NCBI GenBank assembly: GCA_965277275.1
Contig: CBDICG010000001.1
Location: forward strand, 496,001 to 560,000
Length of the DNA: 64,000 bases
Source of the DNA: HLUCCA09 sp965277275
Lineage (GTDB): Bacteria; Pseudomonadota; Alphaproteobacteria; Rhodobacterales; Rhodobacteraceae
Direction of reading: 5' to 3'
Both the position numbers and the translations under genes were made by a program. A model generated the notes under the pieces. The model worked only from the letters and a program-made list of their open reading frames with translations, made no database searches and was not told where the DNA came from. Within the stretch, counting starts at the first letter, position 1; every line of letters starts with the position of its first letter. This document shows, piece by piece, positions 9,150 to 17,214 of this stretch.

Positions 9150-9725
9150 ATGCCCTATGGGACCTTCTCAGTTTGTGTTTACTGCGGCGCCCGCGACGGA
9201 AACGATCCAGCTTACGCACAAGCCGCGGATGCCACGGGCCAGTTCCTCGCACGCCGGGGCTGGAGGCTCGTCTACGGGGCGGGTGACGTCGGCCTGATGG
9301 GCCGCGTGGCGCGCGCCGCGCAGGCGGGCGGCGGGCCAACGCTCGGTGTCATCCCAAGCCACCTGATGGACCGCGAGATCGGCAAACGGGATCTCGACAC
9401 GCTGATCGTCACCGAAACGATGCACGAACGCAAAAAGGTGATGCTCATGAACGCCGATGCGATTGTCGTGTTGCCGGGCGGCGCAGGCACGCTGGACGAG
9501 CTCTTCGAAGCGCTCACGTGGCGCCAGCTCGGCCTGCACGACAAGCCGATTTTCCTACTAAACACAGACGGCTATTGGGCGCCACTCATGTCCTTGATCA
9601 AGGGAATAGTGGGCAGCGATTTCGCCGGTCCGGATCTGATCGCGATGATGCAGACTGTCTCGGGCACCGAGGCCCTGGAAGATGGCCTTTCGTTCATCGC
9701 GACCGCAAGCGGCTACGATCCCTGA
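9150..9725 (+). CDS. LOG-family nucleoside monophosphate phosphoribohydrolase
   Basis: Lonely-guy family enzyme (TIGR00730), which in characterised members releases the base from cytokinin riboside monophosphates or AMP. The 191-aa product has the two hallmark motifs: MHERK (91-95) and PGGAGTLDE (109-117). GAGDVGLMG (43-51) takes the place of the usual GGGxxGLMG phosphate-binding turn. It is a cytosolic enzyme by lack of signal. It stands alone between the divergent LysM gene and the convergent cvpA gene. The physiological substrate in this bacterium is unknown. Confidence 0.9.
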   Translation: MPYGTFSVCVYCGARDGNDPAYAQAADATGQFLARRGWRLVYGAGDVGLMGRVARAAQAGGGPTLGVIPSHLMDREIGKRDLDTLIVTETMHERKKVMLMNADAIVVLPGGAGTLDELFEALTWRQLGLHDKPIFLLNTDGYWAPLMSLIKGIVGSDFAGPDLIAMMQTVSGTEALEDGLSFIATASGYDP

Positions 9726-9810
9726 CACGCCGGAGCGTTCCGGCGTCGCGGCCCACCACCCGCTCACTCCCGCAGGAATTCCGCGCTGGCAGCCACCAGC
9801 TCCGCCATGC

Positions 9811-10413
9811 TTAGCCGTCGGTCGCCGGTGCCGGATCGCCCGTTTCGATCCCTTGCCCACCGCAAGCGCGGGAAATAAGGCTCTCAAACCGCTCTGTCAG
9901 CCAGTTCAACGCCTGTTCTTGATCCGCGATTTCGCCCGAAAGACGATCCTGCATCGACGCAAAGACCTGCGCGGAGCGGCTGTCCTCCACGAGCGCGATC
10001 CCTTCCGCACCCGCAACGAAATCGTAAATGATCAGGGCAATGACCACGAGGAGCATCCCTCGCAGGGCACCGAAGAGAAAGCCGAGCCCCTGATCGATCC
10101 CGTTGAGGGCGGAACGTTGCACCACCGAGGAAAACAGCGGGGTGAAGAGCGCGAAGACAATCAGCACCACCGCGAACACTGCCGCGAAGGCCGTAATCGT
10201 CGAGGCGGCACAATTGTCGAGGAAATCGGACACCACGGGGATCTCGCGCATCAGCGGTTCTGCGCGTGGCGCAAAGAGGTACGCCACCACAGCGGCGGCC
10301 ACCCACCCGGTTATCGCGAGCGCCTCGCGCACGAACCCACGCGCATAGGCGAGGATCGCCGAGACGACAATCACGACGGCTACACCGCCATCGACCAGAG
10401 TAAAGCCTTCCAT
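9811..10413 (-). CDS. cvpA: CvpA family membrane protein
   Basis: Inner-membrane protein of the CvpA (colicin V production) family, 200 aa, with about four hydrophobic segments. The first starts at DGGVAVVIVVSAILAYARGF (about 8-27), which includes the family's ARGF turn; GWVAAAVVAYLFAP and the AFAAVFAVVLIVFALF segment follow. The C-terminal third is soluble and acidic. AGGAAGG-like bases (AGGAAGG) precede the ATG. It lies 69 bp downstream of radA on the same strand and is probably co-transcribed. In gammaproteobacteria cvpA precedes purF; here the neighbour is radA. The molecular role is not established. Confidence 0.88.
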   Translation of the reverse strand: MEGFTLVDGGVAVVIVVSAILAYARGFVREALAITGWVAAAVVAYLFAPRAEPLMREIPVVSDFLDNCAASTITAFAAVFAVVLIVFALFTPLFSSVVQRSALNGIDQGLGFLFGALRGMLLVVIALIIYDFVAGAEGIALVEDSRSAQVFASMQDRLSGEIADQEQALNWLTERFESLISRACGGQGIETGDPAPATDG

Positions 10414-10482
10414 CGGCCTGCCTTCCTGCCCCGCCCAGTGCCCACTGCGGCCCCATGCTTACACTGAGGCCCACGCCAGCGC

Positions 10483-11871
10483 TTATCCCGCGCCGAACAT
10501 CTCTCCCACGAATGCCGTCAGATCGGCAACGCCGCGGATCGTCATTCCCCCGGGAGCCTTGCCGTCTGACCCGGCCGTGATGGCCTCAGCGGCGCGGGCC
10601 GGGAGTGCAGCTTGGGAAAAACCAAGTTTCGCTGCCTCTTTCAACCTGTTTTCAGCTTGAGAAACAGGCCGCAATGCGCCCGAGAGGCTAATCTCCCCAA
10701 AAACGACCATGTCGTGTGGCAAGGCTGCATCTTCCCGCGCCGAAAGAAGCGCCGCTGCAACAGCCAAATCGGCCGCCGGCTCGCTGATCCGGAGCCCGCC
10801 CGCGACGTTCAGGTAGACGTCGAGGCCCGCAAACGGGATCGCGCAGCGGCTTTCGAGCACTGCGAGAATCATCGCCAGCCGCCCGGCATCCCAGCCCACG
10901 ACCGTTCTGCGTGGCTGGGAATGAGGCGTCGGTGCCACGAGTGCCTGGAACTCCACGAGCACCGGCCGGGTCCCCTCGATCCCGGCAAAAACGCTCGCAC
11001 CGGGGCTGCGCGCCTCCCTGTCGGACAAAAAGAGCGCCGAAGGGTTCGAGACCTCCGCCAGCCCCTGCCCTGTCATCTCGAACACACCGATCTCGTCCGC
11101 CGGGCCGAAGCGGTTCTTCACCGAACGCAGCAAGCGGAACTGATGGCCGCGCTCCCCCTCGAAGTAGAGCACCGTATCGACCATGTGCTCGACCATGCGC
11201 GGCCCGGCGATTTGCCCTTCCTTCGTAACGTGACCCACAAGGATCACTGCCGTTCCCCGCCGCTTGGCGAACTGCACCAGCTCGTGGGCCACCGCCCGCA
11301 CCTGGCTTACGGAGCCTGGCGCCGCCTCTACGGTGTCGAGCCACATCGTCTGGATCGAGTCGATGATCGCAAGCTTGGGGCGGACCCGGTCGAGCGTTGT
11401 CAGAATGTCCCGCAGGTTGGTCTCCGCCGCGAGTTGCACCGGAGTTTCCGCCAGCCCCAGTCGCGCCGCCCGAAGCCGCACCTGAGCGCTTGCCTCCTCG
11501 CCCGAGACGTAGACGGTCTCCACCCCCGCGCCGGCAAACCGGGCCGCCGCCTGCAGGAGCAGCGTTGATTTCCCGATCCCCGGATCACCCCCCACAAGCG
11601 TCGCGGAGGCCGATACCAACCCGCCCCCCAGCACTCGGTCCAGCTCTCCAAGGCCCGAATGCGCGCGTGGCGGCGGCGCTTCGGCCTCGTTCAAGCTGAC
11701 AAGTGCCACCTCGCGCCCCCGCGCTGCTCCCAGGCTCGTCTTGCCGGGCGTCGCGCCAAGCGGCGTCTCTTCAATGATAGTGTTCCAGGCCGAACATGCC
11801 TCGCATTGGCCAGCCCACTTGGAGGCCTTGACCCCGCAGGACGTACAGATGAAACGGGTCGTCTTCGCCAT
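10483..11871 (-). CDS. radA: DNA repair protein RadA
   Basis: RecA-related ATPase that drives branch migration of recombination intermediates. The 462-aa product has the N-terminal C4 zinc finger (C9, C12, C23, C26 in FICTSCG and GQCEACSAW), Walker A GGDPGIGKST (94-103), the RadA-specific KNRFG motif, and a C-terminal Lon-protease-like domain. The domain order and length match the family. Downstream cvpA is probably in the same transcript. Upstream bioY ends in a hairpin terminator, so radA likely has its own promoter in the 100-bp gap. Confidence 0.96.
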   Translation of the reverse strand: MAKTTRFICTSCGVKASKWAGQCEACSAWNTIIEETPLGATPGKTSLGAARGREVALVSLNEAEAPPPRAHSGLGELDRVLGGGLVSASATLVGGDPGIGKSTLLLQAAARFAGAGVETVYVSGEEASAQVRLRAARLGLAETPVQLAAETNLRDILTTLDRVRPKLAIIDSIQTMWLDTVEAAPGSVSQVRAVAHELVQFAKRRGTAVILVGHVTKEGQIAGPRMVEHMVDTVLYFEGERGHQFRLLRSVKNRFGPADEIGVFEMTGQGLAEVSNPSALFLSDREARSPGASVFAGIEGTRPVLVEFQALVAPTPHSQPRRTVVGWDAGRLAMILAVLESRCAIPFAGLDVYLNVAGGLRISEPAADLAVAAALLSAREDAALPHDMVVFGEISLSGALRPVSQAENRLKEAAKLGFSQAALPARAAEAITAGSDGKAPGGMTIRGVADLTAFVGEMFGAG

Positions 11872-11911
11872 GCCGCGTCATGCCTCACTGCGCCCCGCCA
11901 GACAAGCTGGC

Positions 11912-11947
11912 GCCAAAAGAGAAAGGCGACCCCCGCAGAGGTCGCCT
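11912..11947 (-). terminator. Rho-independent terminator after bioY
   Basis: On the minus strand AGGCGACC and GGTCGCCT form a perfect 8-bp stem with an 8-base loop, followed by TTCTCTTTT. It lies 25 bp beyond the bioY stop and before radA. Confidence 0.75.
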
Positions 11948-11972
11948 CCCCAATCGGACCTGGCCCGTGAGG

Positions 11973-12626
11973 TCAGGTACGGGCGCGCCCCACGAGTGCC
12001 CAGAGCGCGGGCAGAAGAAGTGCCGCGAGCGCGAGCTTCATGACGTCGCCGATGACATAGGGTGTCAGACCCCATACCATCGTCTGCTCCCAAACGGTCG
12101 CGTAGGTCTCCGGGCGGAACATGCCCGAGGCAACCAGGTGGCCGAGCCATGCAAGCCCCGGCACGTAGAGAATGACGTTGCCGATCAGCATCGCGAGCGC
12201 CATCCACAGGATCGAGCGGTCCCAGCCACGCTGTGCCAGAGATCCCATGACCGCCACCGCAAGCACGTAGCCCACAAGGTAGCCGCCCGTCGTGCCCATC
12301 ATGTAGGAGAGCCCGTTCAACTCCGCCGTCGAGCTCGCGAACACATCGAACCCCAGCGCCCCGATCCCCATGTATCCCAGGATCGTCGCCAGCCCGAGCC
12401 GTGGCCCGTAGGCTGCCCCGATGCTCAACACGGCCAGTGTCCCGAGGTTGATCGGCACCGGCGAGGGCGGAACCATCACCTTGATCTGCGCTGCCGCCGC
12501 AAGAAGCGCGATCCCCAGAGCCACCAGTACGGCCTGCTTGACGATCAGCCCCGCACCTTCCCTTGGCCCAAGCGACTCCGCCAGCGCGCCGTATCCCATT
12601 CCCTCATGTCCGACTGCGGTCGCCAT
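11973..12626 (-). CDS. bioY: Biotin transporter BioY
   Basis: Substrate-capture (S) component of an ECF-type biotin transporter, or a solitary biotin uptake protein when no BioM/BioN is near. The 217-aa product has about six hydrophobic segments and the BioY signatures GYMGIGALGFDVFA and GTTGGYLVGYVLA. The ATG at 12626 is preceded by AAGGAG; an upstream in-frame extension was rejected. No bioM or bioN gene is present in the window. No TTAT-N2-ATAA BioR-type operator was found upstream. The DUF6314 gene lies 83 bp upstream on the same strand. Confidence 0.92.
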   Translation of the reverse strand: MATAVGHEGMGYGALAESLGPREGAGLIVKQAVLVALGIALLAAAAQIKVMVPPSPVPINLGTLAVLSIGAAYGPRLGLATILGYMGIGALGFDVFASSTAELNGLSYMMGTTGGYLVGYVLAVAVMGSLAQRGWDRSILWMALAMLIGNVILYVPGLAWLGHLVASGMFRPETYATVWEQTMVWGLTPYVIGDVMKLALAALLLPALWALVGRART

Positions 12627-12709
12627 CGCGCCGTCTCCTTCATCCGTTCGACTGGCTGTTTCGTGCCGCAAAGCCCCGCGGTGCGCAAGCGGCCTCTCCC
12701 GCCAAACCC

Positions 12710-13150
12710 TCAAGCGCGACGATAGCGCGTGCGCATGGCGTAGTCCTTGCGCGGGCCCGTCACGTCCCAGATCGCCTCCCAGGTCTCCGTATCGTCAAGG
12801 ATGTACCTCACACGATAAAGGTCCGGGGCGCAGTGATGCACGGCCTCCGCGCCACTCTTTCTCGGATCGAAGCGGTGAAACGGCCGGCCGTCGGCAAAGC
12901 GCACCTCGACGAACGCCCCCCCATCAATCCAGACCGAGCGGCGCTCGGCGCGCAGGGGCGTCCGACCGGGCAAGATCAGCTCCCCGCTTTCGTGGTACCG
13001 CATCCCGTCCGCCGTGCGCGTGAACACAGCCTCGCCGACAAACCGCCCCAACTCCCCGGCCATCCGATCGTCGATCTCGCGCTCGACGCGCCACCACCCG
13101 ACCAATCGGGCCAGCAGGGACGCCGCCGGGCACAAAGAGCCGTCCTGCAT
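12710..13150 (-). CDS. DUF6314 family protein
   Basis: Soluble protein of 146 aa, recognised as the DUF6314 family found in Rhodobacteraceae. Visible features are WWRVEREIDDR near the N-terminus, the central strand-rich region (YHESGELIL, RRSVWIDGG, FADGRPFHRFD), and the C-terminal tail W-D-V-T-G-P-R-K-D-Y. The beta-rich, lipocalin-like pattern suggests a barrel, but no function is known. The ATG at 13150 was chosen with GGAGCAAGAAGAAG upstream; a TTG/GTG-type extension to 13234 is less likely. The leader TATTTGGAGCAAGAAGAAG resembles the tail of the dispersed repeat in this window. It precedes bioY. Confidence 0.75.
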   Translation of the reverse strand: MQDGSLCPAASLLARLVGWWRVEREIDDRMAGELGRFVGEAVFTRTADGMRYHESGELILPGRTPLRAERRSVWIDGGAFVEVRFADGRPFHRFDPRKSGAEAVHHCAPDLYRVRYILDDTETWEAIWDVTGPRKDYAMRTRYRRA

Positions 13151-13290
13151 CTTCTTCTTGCTCCAAATACCGCGACACCACCCTGCCCCGCCAGCGCTTC
13201 GCCGGGCAAACGCACCTGCGCACCAGGTGCACATCCTTGCCGCCGCCGCTTCCCGCGTCTAGGAGCAGCGCAGCACGAAGGAAAGAGCCC

Positions 13291-14595
13291 ATGATCCCCC
13301 GTTACTCCCGTCCCGACATGGTCGCCATCTGGGCGCCCGAGACCAAGTTCCGCATCTGGTTCGAAATCGAAGCCCATGCCTGCGATGCCATGGCAGAGCT
13401 CGGCACCATTCCGAAGGCCAATGCCGAGGCCGTCTGGAAAGCCAGGGACACCGAATTCGACATCGCCCGCATCGACGCCATCGAGCGCGAGACAAAACAC
13501 GACGTCATCGCCTTTCTCACCCACCTCGCCGAGATCGTCGGGGCGGAGGAGGCGCGATTCGTGCATCAGGGCATGACGTCTTCGGACGTGCTCGACACCA
13601 CGCTGAACGTCCAGCTCACCCGGGCGGCCGACCTGCTGATCGCCGGGATGGAGCGTCTTCTCAAGGCCCTGCGCACCCGCGCCGAAGAGCACAAAAACAC
13701 CATTCGGATCGGCCGCTCGCATGGCATCCATGCCGAGCCGACCACCATGGGGCTCACCTTTGCGCGCTTTTATGCCGAGATCGACCGTGGCCTCTCACGC
13801 CTGCGCGATGCCCGAATGGAGATCGCCACCGGCGCCATCTCAGGCGCCGTCGGCACCTTCGCCAATATCGACCCCGCCGTCGAGGAGCATGTCTGCGCCA
13901 GGATGGGCCTCGTTCCCGAACCGATCTCCACGCAGGTGATTCCCCGCGACCGGCATGCGATGTTCTTTGCCACCCTCGGTGTCATCGCGGCCAGCCTCGA
14001 GAACATCGCGACCGAGATCCGCCACATGCAGCGCACAGAGCTGCGTGAGGCTGAGGAGTTCTTCTCGAAGGGTCAGAAGGGCTCGAGCGCAATGCCGCAC
14101 AAGCGCAATCCGGTCCTGACCGAAAACATCACCGGACTGGCGCGCCTCGTGCGCATGTCCGTGACGCCCGCGCTCGAGAACGTTGCCCTCTGGCATGAGC
14201 GCGACATATCCCACTCCTCGGTCGAGCGCGTCATCGGCCCGGATACGACGGTCACCCTCGATTTCGCGCTGCACAGGACGGCGGGTGTCATCGAAAACCT
14301 GCTGATCTACCCTGAGGCGTGCCAGGCAAACCTCGATGCGACGCGCGGCCTCGTCCATTCCCAGCGCGTCCTGCTGGCGTTGACGCAAAAGGGTCTGAGC
14401 CGCGAGGCCGCCTACGCGGCAGTCCAGCGCAACGCGATGAAAGTCTGGACGGAAGGCGCCGATTTCCGCAGCGAGCTCAAATCCGATACTGAAGTCGCGG
14501 CCGCGTTGTCCGAGGCCGAAATCGCAGCCCTCTTCGATCTTTCCTATCACACCAAGCACGTCGACACGATCTTCGCCCGCGTCTTCCCGGAATAG
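13291..14595 (+). CDS. purB: Adenylosuccinate lyase
   Basis: Catalyses two fumarate-releasing steps of purine synthesis (SAICAR to AICAR, adenylosuccinate to AMP). The product is 434 aa, typical of the bacterial tetrameric enzyme. The fumarase/aspartase superfamily signature GSSAMPHKRNP lies near residue 263 and contains the catalytic serine loop; TSSDVLDT and GRSHGIHAEPTTMG are the other conserved blocks. GAAGGAAAGAG precedes the ATG at 13291; an upstream in-frame start at 13237 was rejected. A small secreted protein gene follows after 159 bp. Confidence 0.96.
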   Translation: MIPRYSRPDMVAIWAPETKFRIWFEIEAHACDAMAELGTIPKANAEAVWKARDTEFDIARIDAIERETKHDVIAFLTHLAEIVGAEEARFVHQGMTSSDVLDTTLNVQLTRAADLLIAGMERLLKALRTRAEEHKNTIRIGRSHGIHAEPTTMGLTFARFYAEIDRGLSRLRDARMEIATGAISGAVGTFANIDPAVEEHVCARMGLVPEPISTQVIPRDRHAMFFATLGVIAASLENIATEIRHMQRTELREAEEFFSKGQKGSSAMPHKRNPVLTENITGLARLVRMSVTPALENVALWHERDISHSSVERVIGPDTTVTLDFALHRTAGVIENLLIYPEACQANLDATRGLVHSQRVLLALTQKGLSREAAYAAVQRNAMKVWTEGADFRSELKSDTEVAAALSEAEIAALFDLSYHTKHVDTIFARVFPE

Positions 14596-14754
14596 CCTCT
14601 TTGTGCGTTGCTTCGCCTCGCCGCCCTGCCTTTCTTTTGTGCAGCACGCCTGCTGAGCACCCTTTGCAATAGGTGCACGCCGCCTGCGCAATATTCTTCT
14701 TGGCAGCCGGCGGGTCCGTGCTACCCTTGGCAAACGATAAAACAGGAGAGACCT

Positions 14755-14925
14755 ATGCGACTGAAGACGACGTTCGCCGCCCTCGCGCTGGCCACCCTGC
14801 CGACCCTGAGCTTTGCCATGGGCTGCAACTGGGATCACACCCCCTCGTCGACGACCAATGTCTGCGAGCAGGGCCAGACCTACGACGTGACCACCGGCGC
14901 CTGCGTGACCCAATCCACGTCCTGA
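14755..14925 (+). CDS. Small secreted protein with a CBM14-like cysteine loop
   Basis: This 56-aa product has a clear signal peptide (residues 1-21, ending LSFA) and a mature part of about 35 residues. AGGAGAG lies five bases before the ATG. The mature part holds C37-x2-G-x2-Y-D-x5-C50, the spacing seen in the core of peritrophin-type (CBM14) chitin-binding domains. The next gene encodes the same motif after its own signal peptide. No function is known to me, and proteins this small are easily missed or misnamed after the adjacent purB. A strong hairpin follows the stop. Existence is well supported by the signal peptide and ribosome site; any binding role is inference. Confidence 0.75.
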   Translation: MRLKTTFAALALATLPTLSFAMGCNWDHTPSSTTNVCEQGQTYDVTTGACVTQSTS

Positions 14926-14945
14926 GCCCGGCTCAAACGAGAATA

Positions 14946-14983
14946 CAAAGCGCCCCGCCTGGCCAGACCAGCGGGGCGCTTTG
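14946..14983 (+). terminator. Strong hairpin between two small secreted-protein genes
   Basis: CAAAGCGCCCCGC and GCGGGGCGCTTTG form a perfect 13-bp stem with a 12-base loop. There is no long T tract beyond the TTTG, and the next gene starts only 22 bp later. It may be a terminator or an attenuator/processing hairpin that sets the ratio of the two products. Confidence 0.65.
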
Positions 14984-15004
14984 ACGTCCAGAGGGACCTC
15001 CGAC

Positions 15005-15568
15005 ATGCCATTCTACCGAAGAGCAGTTCCCTCCGCCGCCGCTGCCCTTGCGCTGACCGCCCTGTTGAGCGCGACCCCGGCACTGGCCGTCGACCCCAAC
15101 GATCCGGATCTCCCCATGCCAAGTCCAACGACCACGTCGTGCGCCGAAGGAACCGTCTGGGATCCAGAGGACAAGAAATGCCGCGATCCCGATTCAGCAG
15201 CCCTGAGCAACGATGCCCGCTACGCGGCCGCGCGCGAGCTCGCCCATGCCGGCCGCTTCAAAGACGCCGGAAAAGCCATTGATTCGATGACAGAAGGCGC
15301 AACTGACCGTGTCCTGACGTATCGAGGGTTTTTGCTGCGCAAATCCGGCAGTCCCGAACGGGCCAGGGCGGCCTACGATGCCGCCCTCTCGCTCAATCCG
15401 GACAATATCCTCGCGCGATCCTACCTCGGTCAGGGCCTCTTGGCAGCTGGGGACAGAGCCGGAGCCCGCGCGCAACTGAGCGAAATCCGCAGGCGCGGAG
15501 GTCGTGACACGTGGGCAGAGGTCTCACTGCGCCTCGCCTTGGGAAGCGGCGCATCGCTGGGTTATTGA
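15005..15568 (+). CDS. Secreted tetratricopeptide-repeat protein with N-terminal cysteine loop
   Basis: The 187-aa product has a signal peptide (about 1-28, ending TPALA) and C46-x2-G-x2-W-D-x5-C59, the same loop as in the 56-aa protein just upstream. A TPR-like helical region follows (about 70-180), with TYRGFLLRKSGSPERARAAY and ALSLNPDNILARSYLGQGL as repeat cores. It is therefore a periplasmic or secreted TPR protein that may bind a partner or a glycan. The ATG at 15005 follows AGAGGGA. The function is unknown. The shared motif and adjacency suggest that both small proteins work together. Confidence 0.78.
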   Translation: MPFYRRAVPSAAAALALTALLSATPALAVDPNDPDLPMPSPTTTSCAEGTVWDPEDKKCRDPDSAALSNDARYAAARELAHAGRFKDAGKAIDSMTEGATDRVLTYRGFLLRKSGSPERARAAYDAALSLNPDNILARSYLGQGLLAAGDRAGARAQLSEIRRRGGRDTWAEVSLRLALGSGASLGY

Positions 15569-15695
15569 GCACGGCACCATCTTCCGCCATGCCCCCCCGA
15601 AAGGGGTGAGAATGGGCCCCCGGCAAGCCTTGAAGAACCTATTCTTAACGAAGCCTGCCTAGGGTCCGCGCGACGCGGAACACGGAGAGCGCTCA

Positions 15696-16763
15696 GTGAC
15701 CCTTGGCTTGCCCCCCATCGCCCTTCCCGGACCATCGGAGGGTGCACCGGCCAGATCGTTCATCGGATCGCTTTCTCAAAAGCAGAAGGCCGCAGTTATC
15801 GTTCGCCTGCTCCTCGCGGAAGGGGCAAAGCTGCCGCTCGACGCGATGCCCGAAGGCATGCAGGAAGAGCTGACAGCCGAAATGGGCGCCATGAGCCGGA
15901 TCGACCGCGATACACTTCGCGGTGTGATCGAGGAGTTTGCAAGCGAGCTTGACGCGATCGGTCTCTACTTCCCTGGCGGAATCGCGGGCGCACTCGGTGT
16001 TCTCGAAGACCATATCAGCCCCGCCACAGCCGCCCGGTTGCGTCGCGAAGCCGGGGTGGCCGCGAAGGGCGATCCATGGGAGCGGATCGCGGGCATCGCG
16101 CCCGAGCGACTGATCGAGGTTCTGAGCCAGGAAAGCGTTGAGGTTGGCGCCGTAATCCTCGCCAAGCTCAGCACCTCCCGCGCGGCCGAACTCCTCGGAT
16201 TGCTGCCGGGCGAGCGTGCGCGGATTCTGTCCTATGCGATCTCGAAGACAGGCGCCGTCGATCCGGACACCGTACGCCGAATCGGGCTTTCCCTCGCCGC
16301 CCAGCTCGACGCCGAGCCAGTCCGCGCCTTCGACGGAGCCCCTGTTCAGATGGTCGGGGACATCCTGAATGCCGCGCGCTCCGTGACCCGCGATGACGTT
16401 CTGGAGGGGTTGGAGGCAGAAGACGCGGAGTTCGCCGCAGAGGTCCGCCGCGCGATCTTCACCTTCGCCAATCTGCCTGCACGCGTCGACAAGCGCGATA
16501 TCCCGAAGGTGGTCAAGAACCTCGATCCCGCCGTTCTACGCACGGCCCTTGGATACGCGTTGTCGGACGAGGGCTTGAAGGAGGCGGCGGAATACGTGCT
16601 CGAAAACATGTCGAAGCGCATGGCGGACACCCTCCGCGAAGAGATTGGGGACGCTGAAACCCCAAGTCAGGAAGCCGGCGACGAGGCCACCACGGCCCTT
16701 GTCGGGGAGGTACGCGCACTGGTCGAGGCCGGGGAGCTCCTGCTCCTCGCGGGCGACGACTAA
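15696..16763 (+). CDS. fliG: FliG-like flagellar motor switch protein
   Basis: FliG forms the rotor ring that meets the MotA stator and sets torque and direction. The 355-aa product begins at a GTG with GGAGAG upstream. Three helical ARM-type domains are apparent: LSQKQKAAVIVRLLLAEG (N), the middle LSQESVEVGAVILAKLSTSRAAELLGLLP with the FliG-like EHPQ-type region replaced by QESVE, and a C-terminal part FTFANLPARVDKRDIPKVVKNLD ending in an acidic tail. The charged C-terminal torque helix of E. coli FliG is only partly matched. No other flagellar gene is in the window, which is unusual. It could be a diverged or accessory copy. Confidence 0.75.
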   Translation: MTLGLPPIALPGPSEGAPARSFIGSLSQKQKAAVIVRLLLAEGAKLPLDAMPEGMQEELTAEMGAMSRIDRDTLRGVIEEFASELDAIGLYFPGGIAGALGVLEDHISPATAARLRREAGVAAKGDPWERIAGIAPERLIEVLSQESVEVGAVILAKLSTSRAAELLGLLPGERARILSYAISKTGAVDPDTVRRIGLSLAAQLDAEPVRAFDGAPVQMVGDILNAARSVTRDDVLEGLEAEDAEFAAEVRRAIFTFANLPARVDKRDIPKVVKNLDPAVLRTALGYALSDEGLKEAAEYVLENMSKRMADTLREEIGDAETPSQEAGDEATTALVGEVRALVEAGELLLLAGDD

Positions 16764-17214
16764 CGTCAAAAACACTTGCACGAAACGTGTGTCGGGCCAG
16801 CACTGACGGTCTGCGATGCGCGCCCGTACGAAAGTGCCTCCGAGCTTGGCGACCTGCATTTTCTAGCATCCCGGATCCAGCGGCGAGCTTCGAACAGGGA
16901 CAAGGCGCTCCTGTTTGCTCCCTGTTGTCCACCAAGGCCCGCAAGCACAGCGCAAGGAGCTCTGCCGCAAGTCTCTGTCTTTCCAGCACACCGCCGAAGC
17001 CCGTTGCCACCACTCCGAAGGACCCGCCGCGCGATGGGAGCAGGTTCCCCTCCCCGGCCGCTTGAGATCCGGCACCACGGCGCGTGAAACCGCTCACCGG
17101 AGCGTTTCTGCTAATCCACCGTCCACCCTCCGACACCAGAGCGTTGCCGGGTCATTGCATCGACCGAGTGCAACCGGACTTAACATCTGCGCTCTGGCGC
17201 GCTACCTGCCCCCC
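16764..17214. other. Gene-free stretch between fliG and trmFO
   Basis: Open frames on both strands over this 451 bp show no recognisable protein. A weak CGCTC-ACCG-GAGCG hairpin followed by TTTCTG lies near 17091-17110 and might terminate fliG transcription. No repeat or RNA gene was seen. Confidence 0.5.

Noticed and set aside
12627..12709. BioR operator or biotin riboswitch upstream of bioY
   Set aside because: No TTAT-N2-ATAA palindrome and no structured leader were found in the 83-bp gap.
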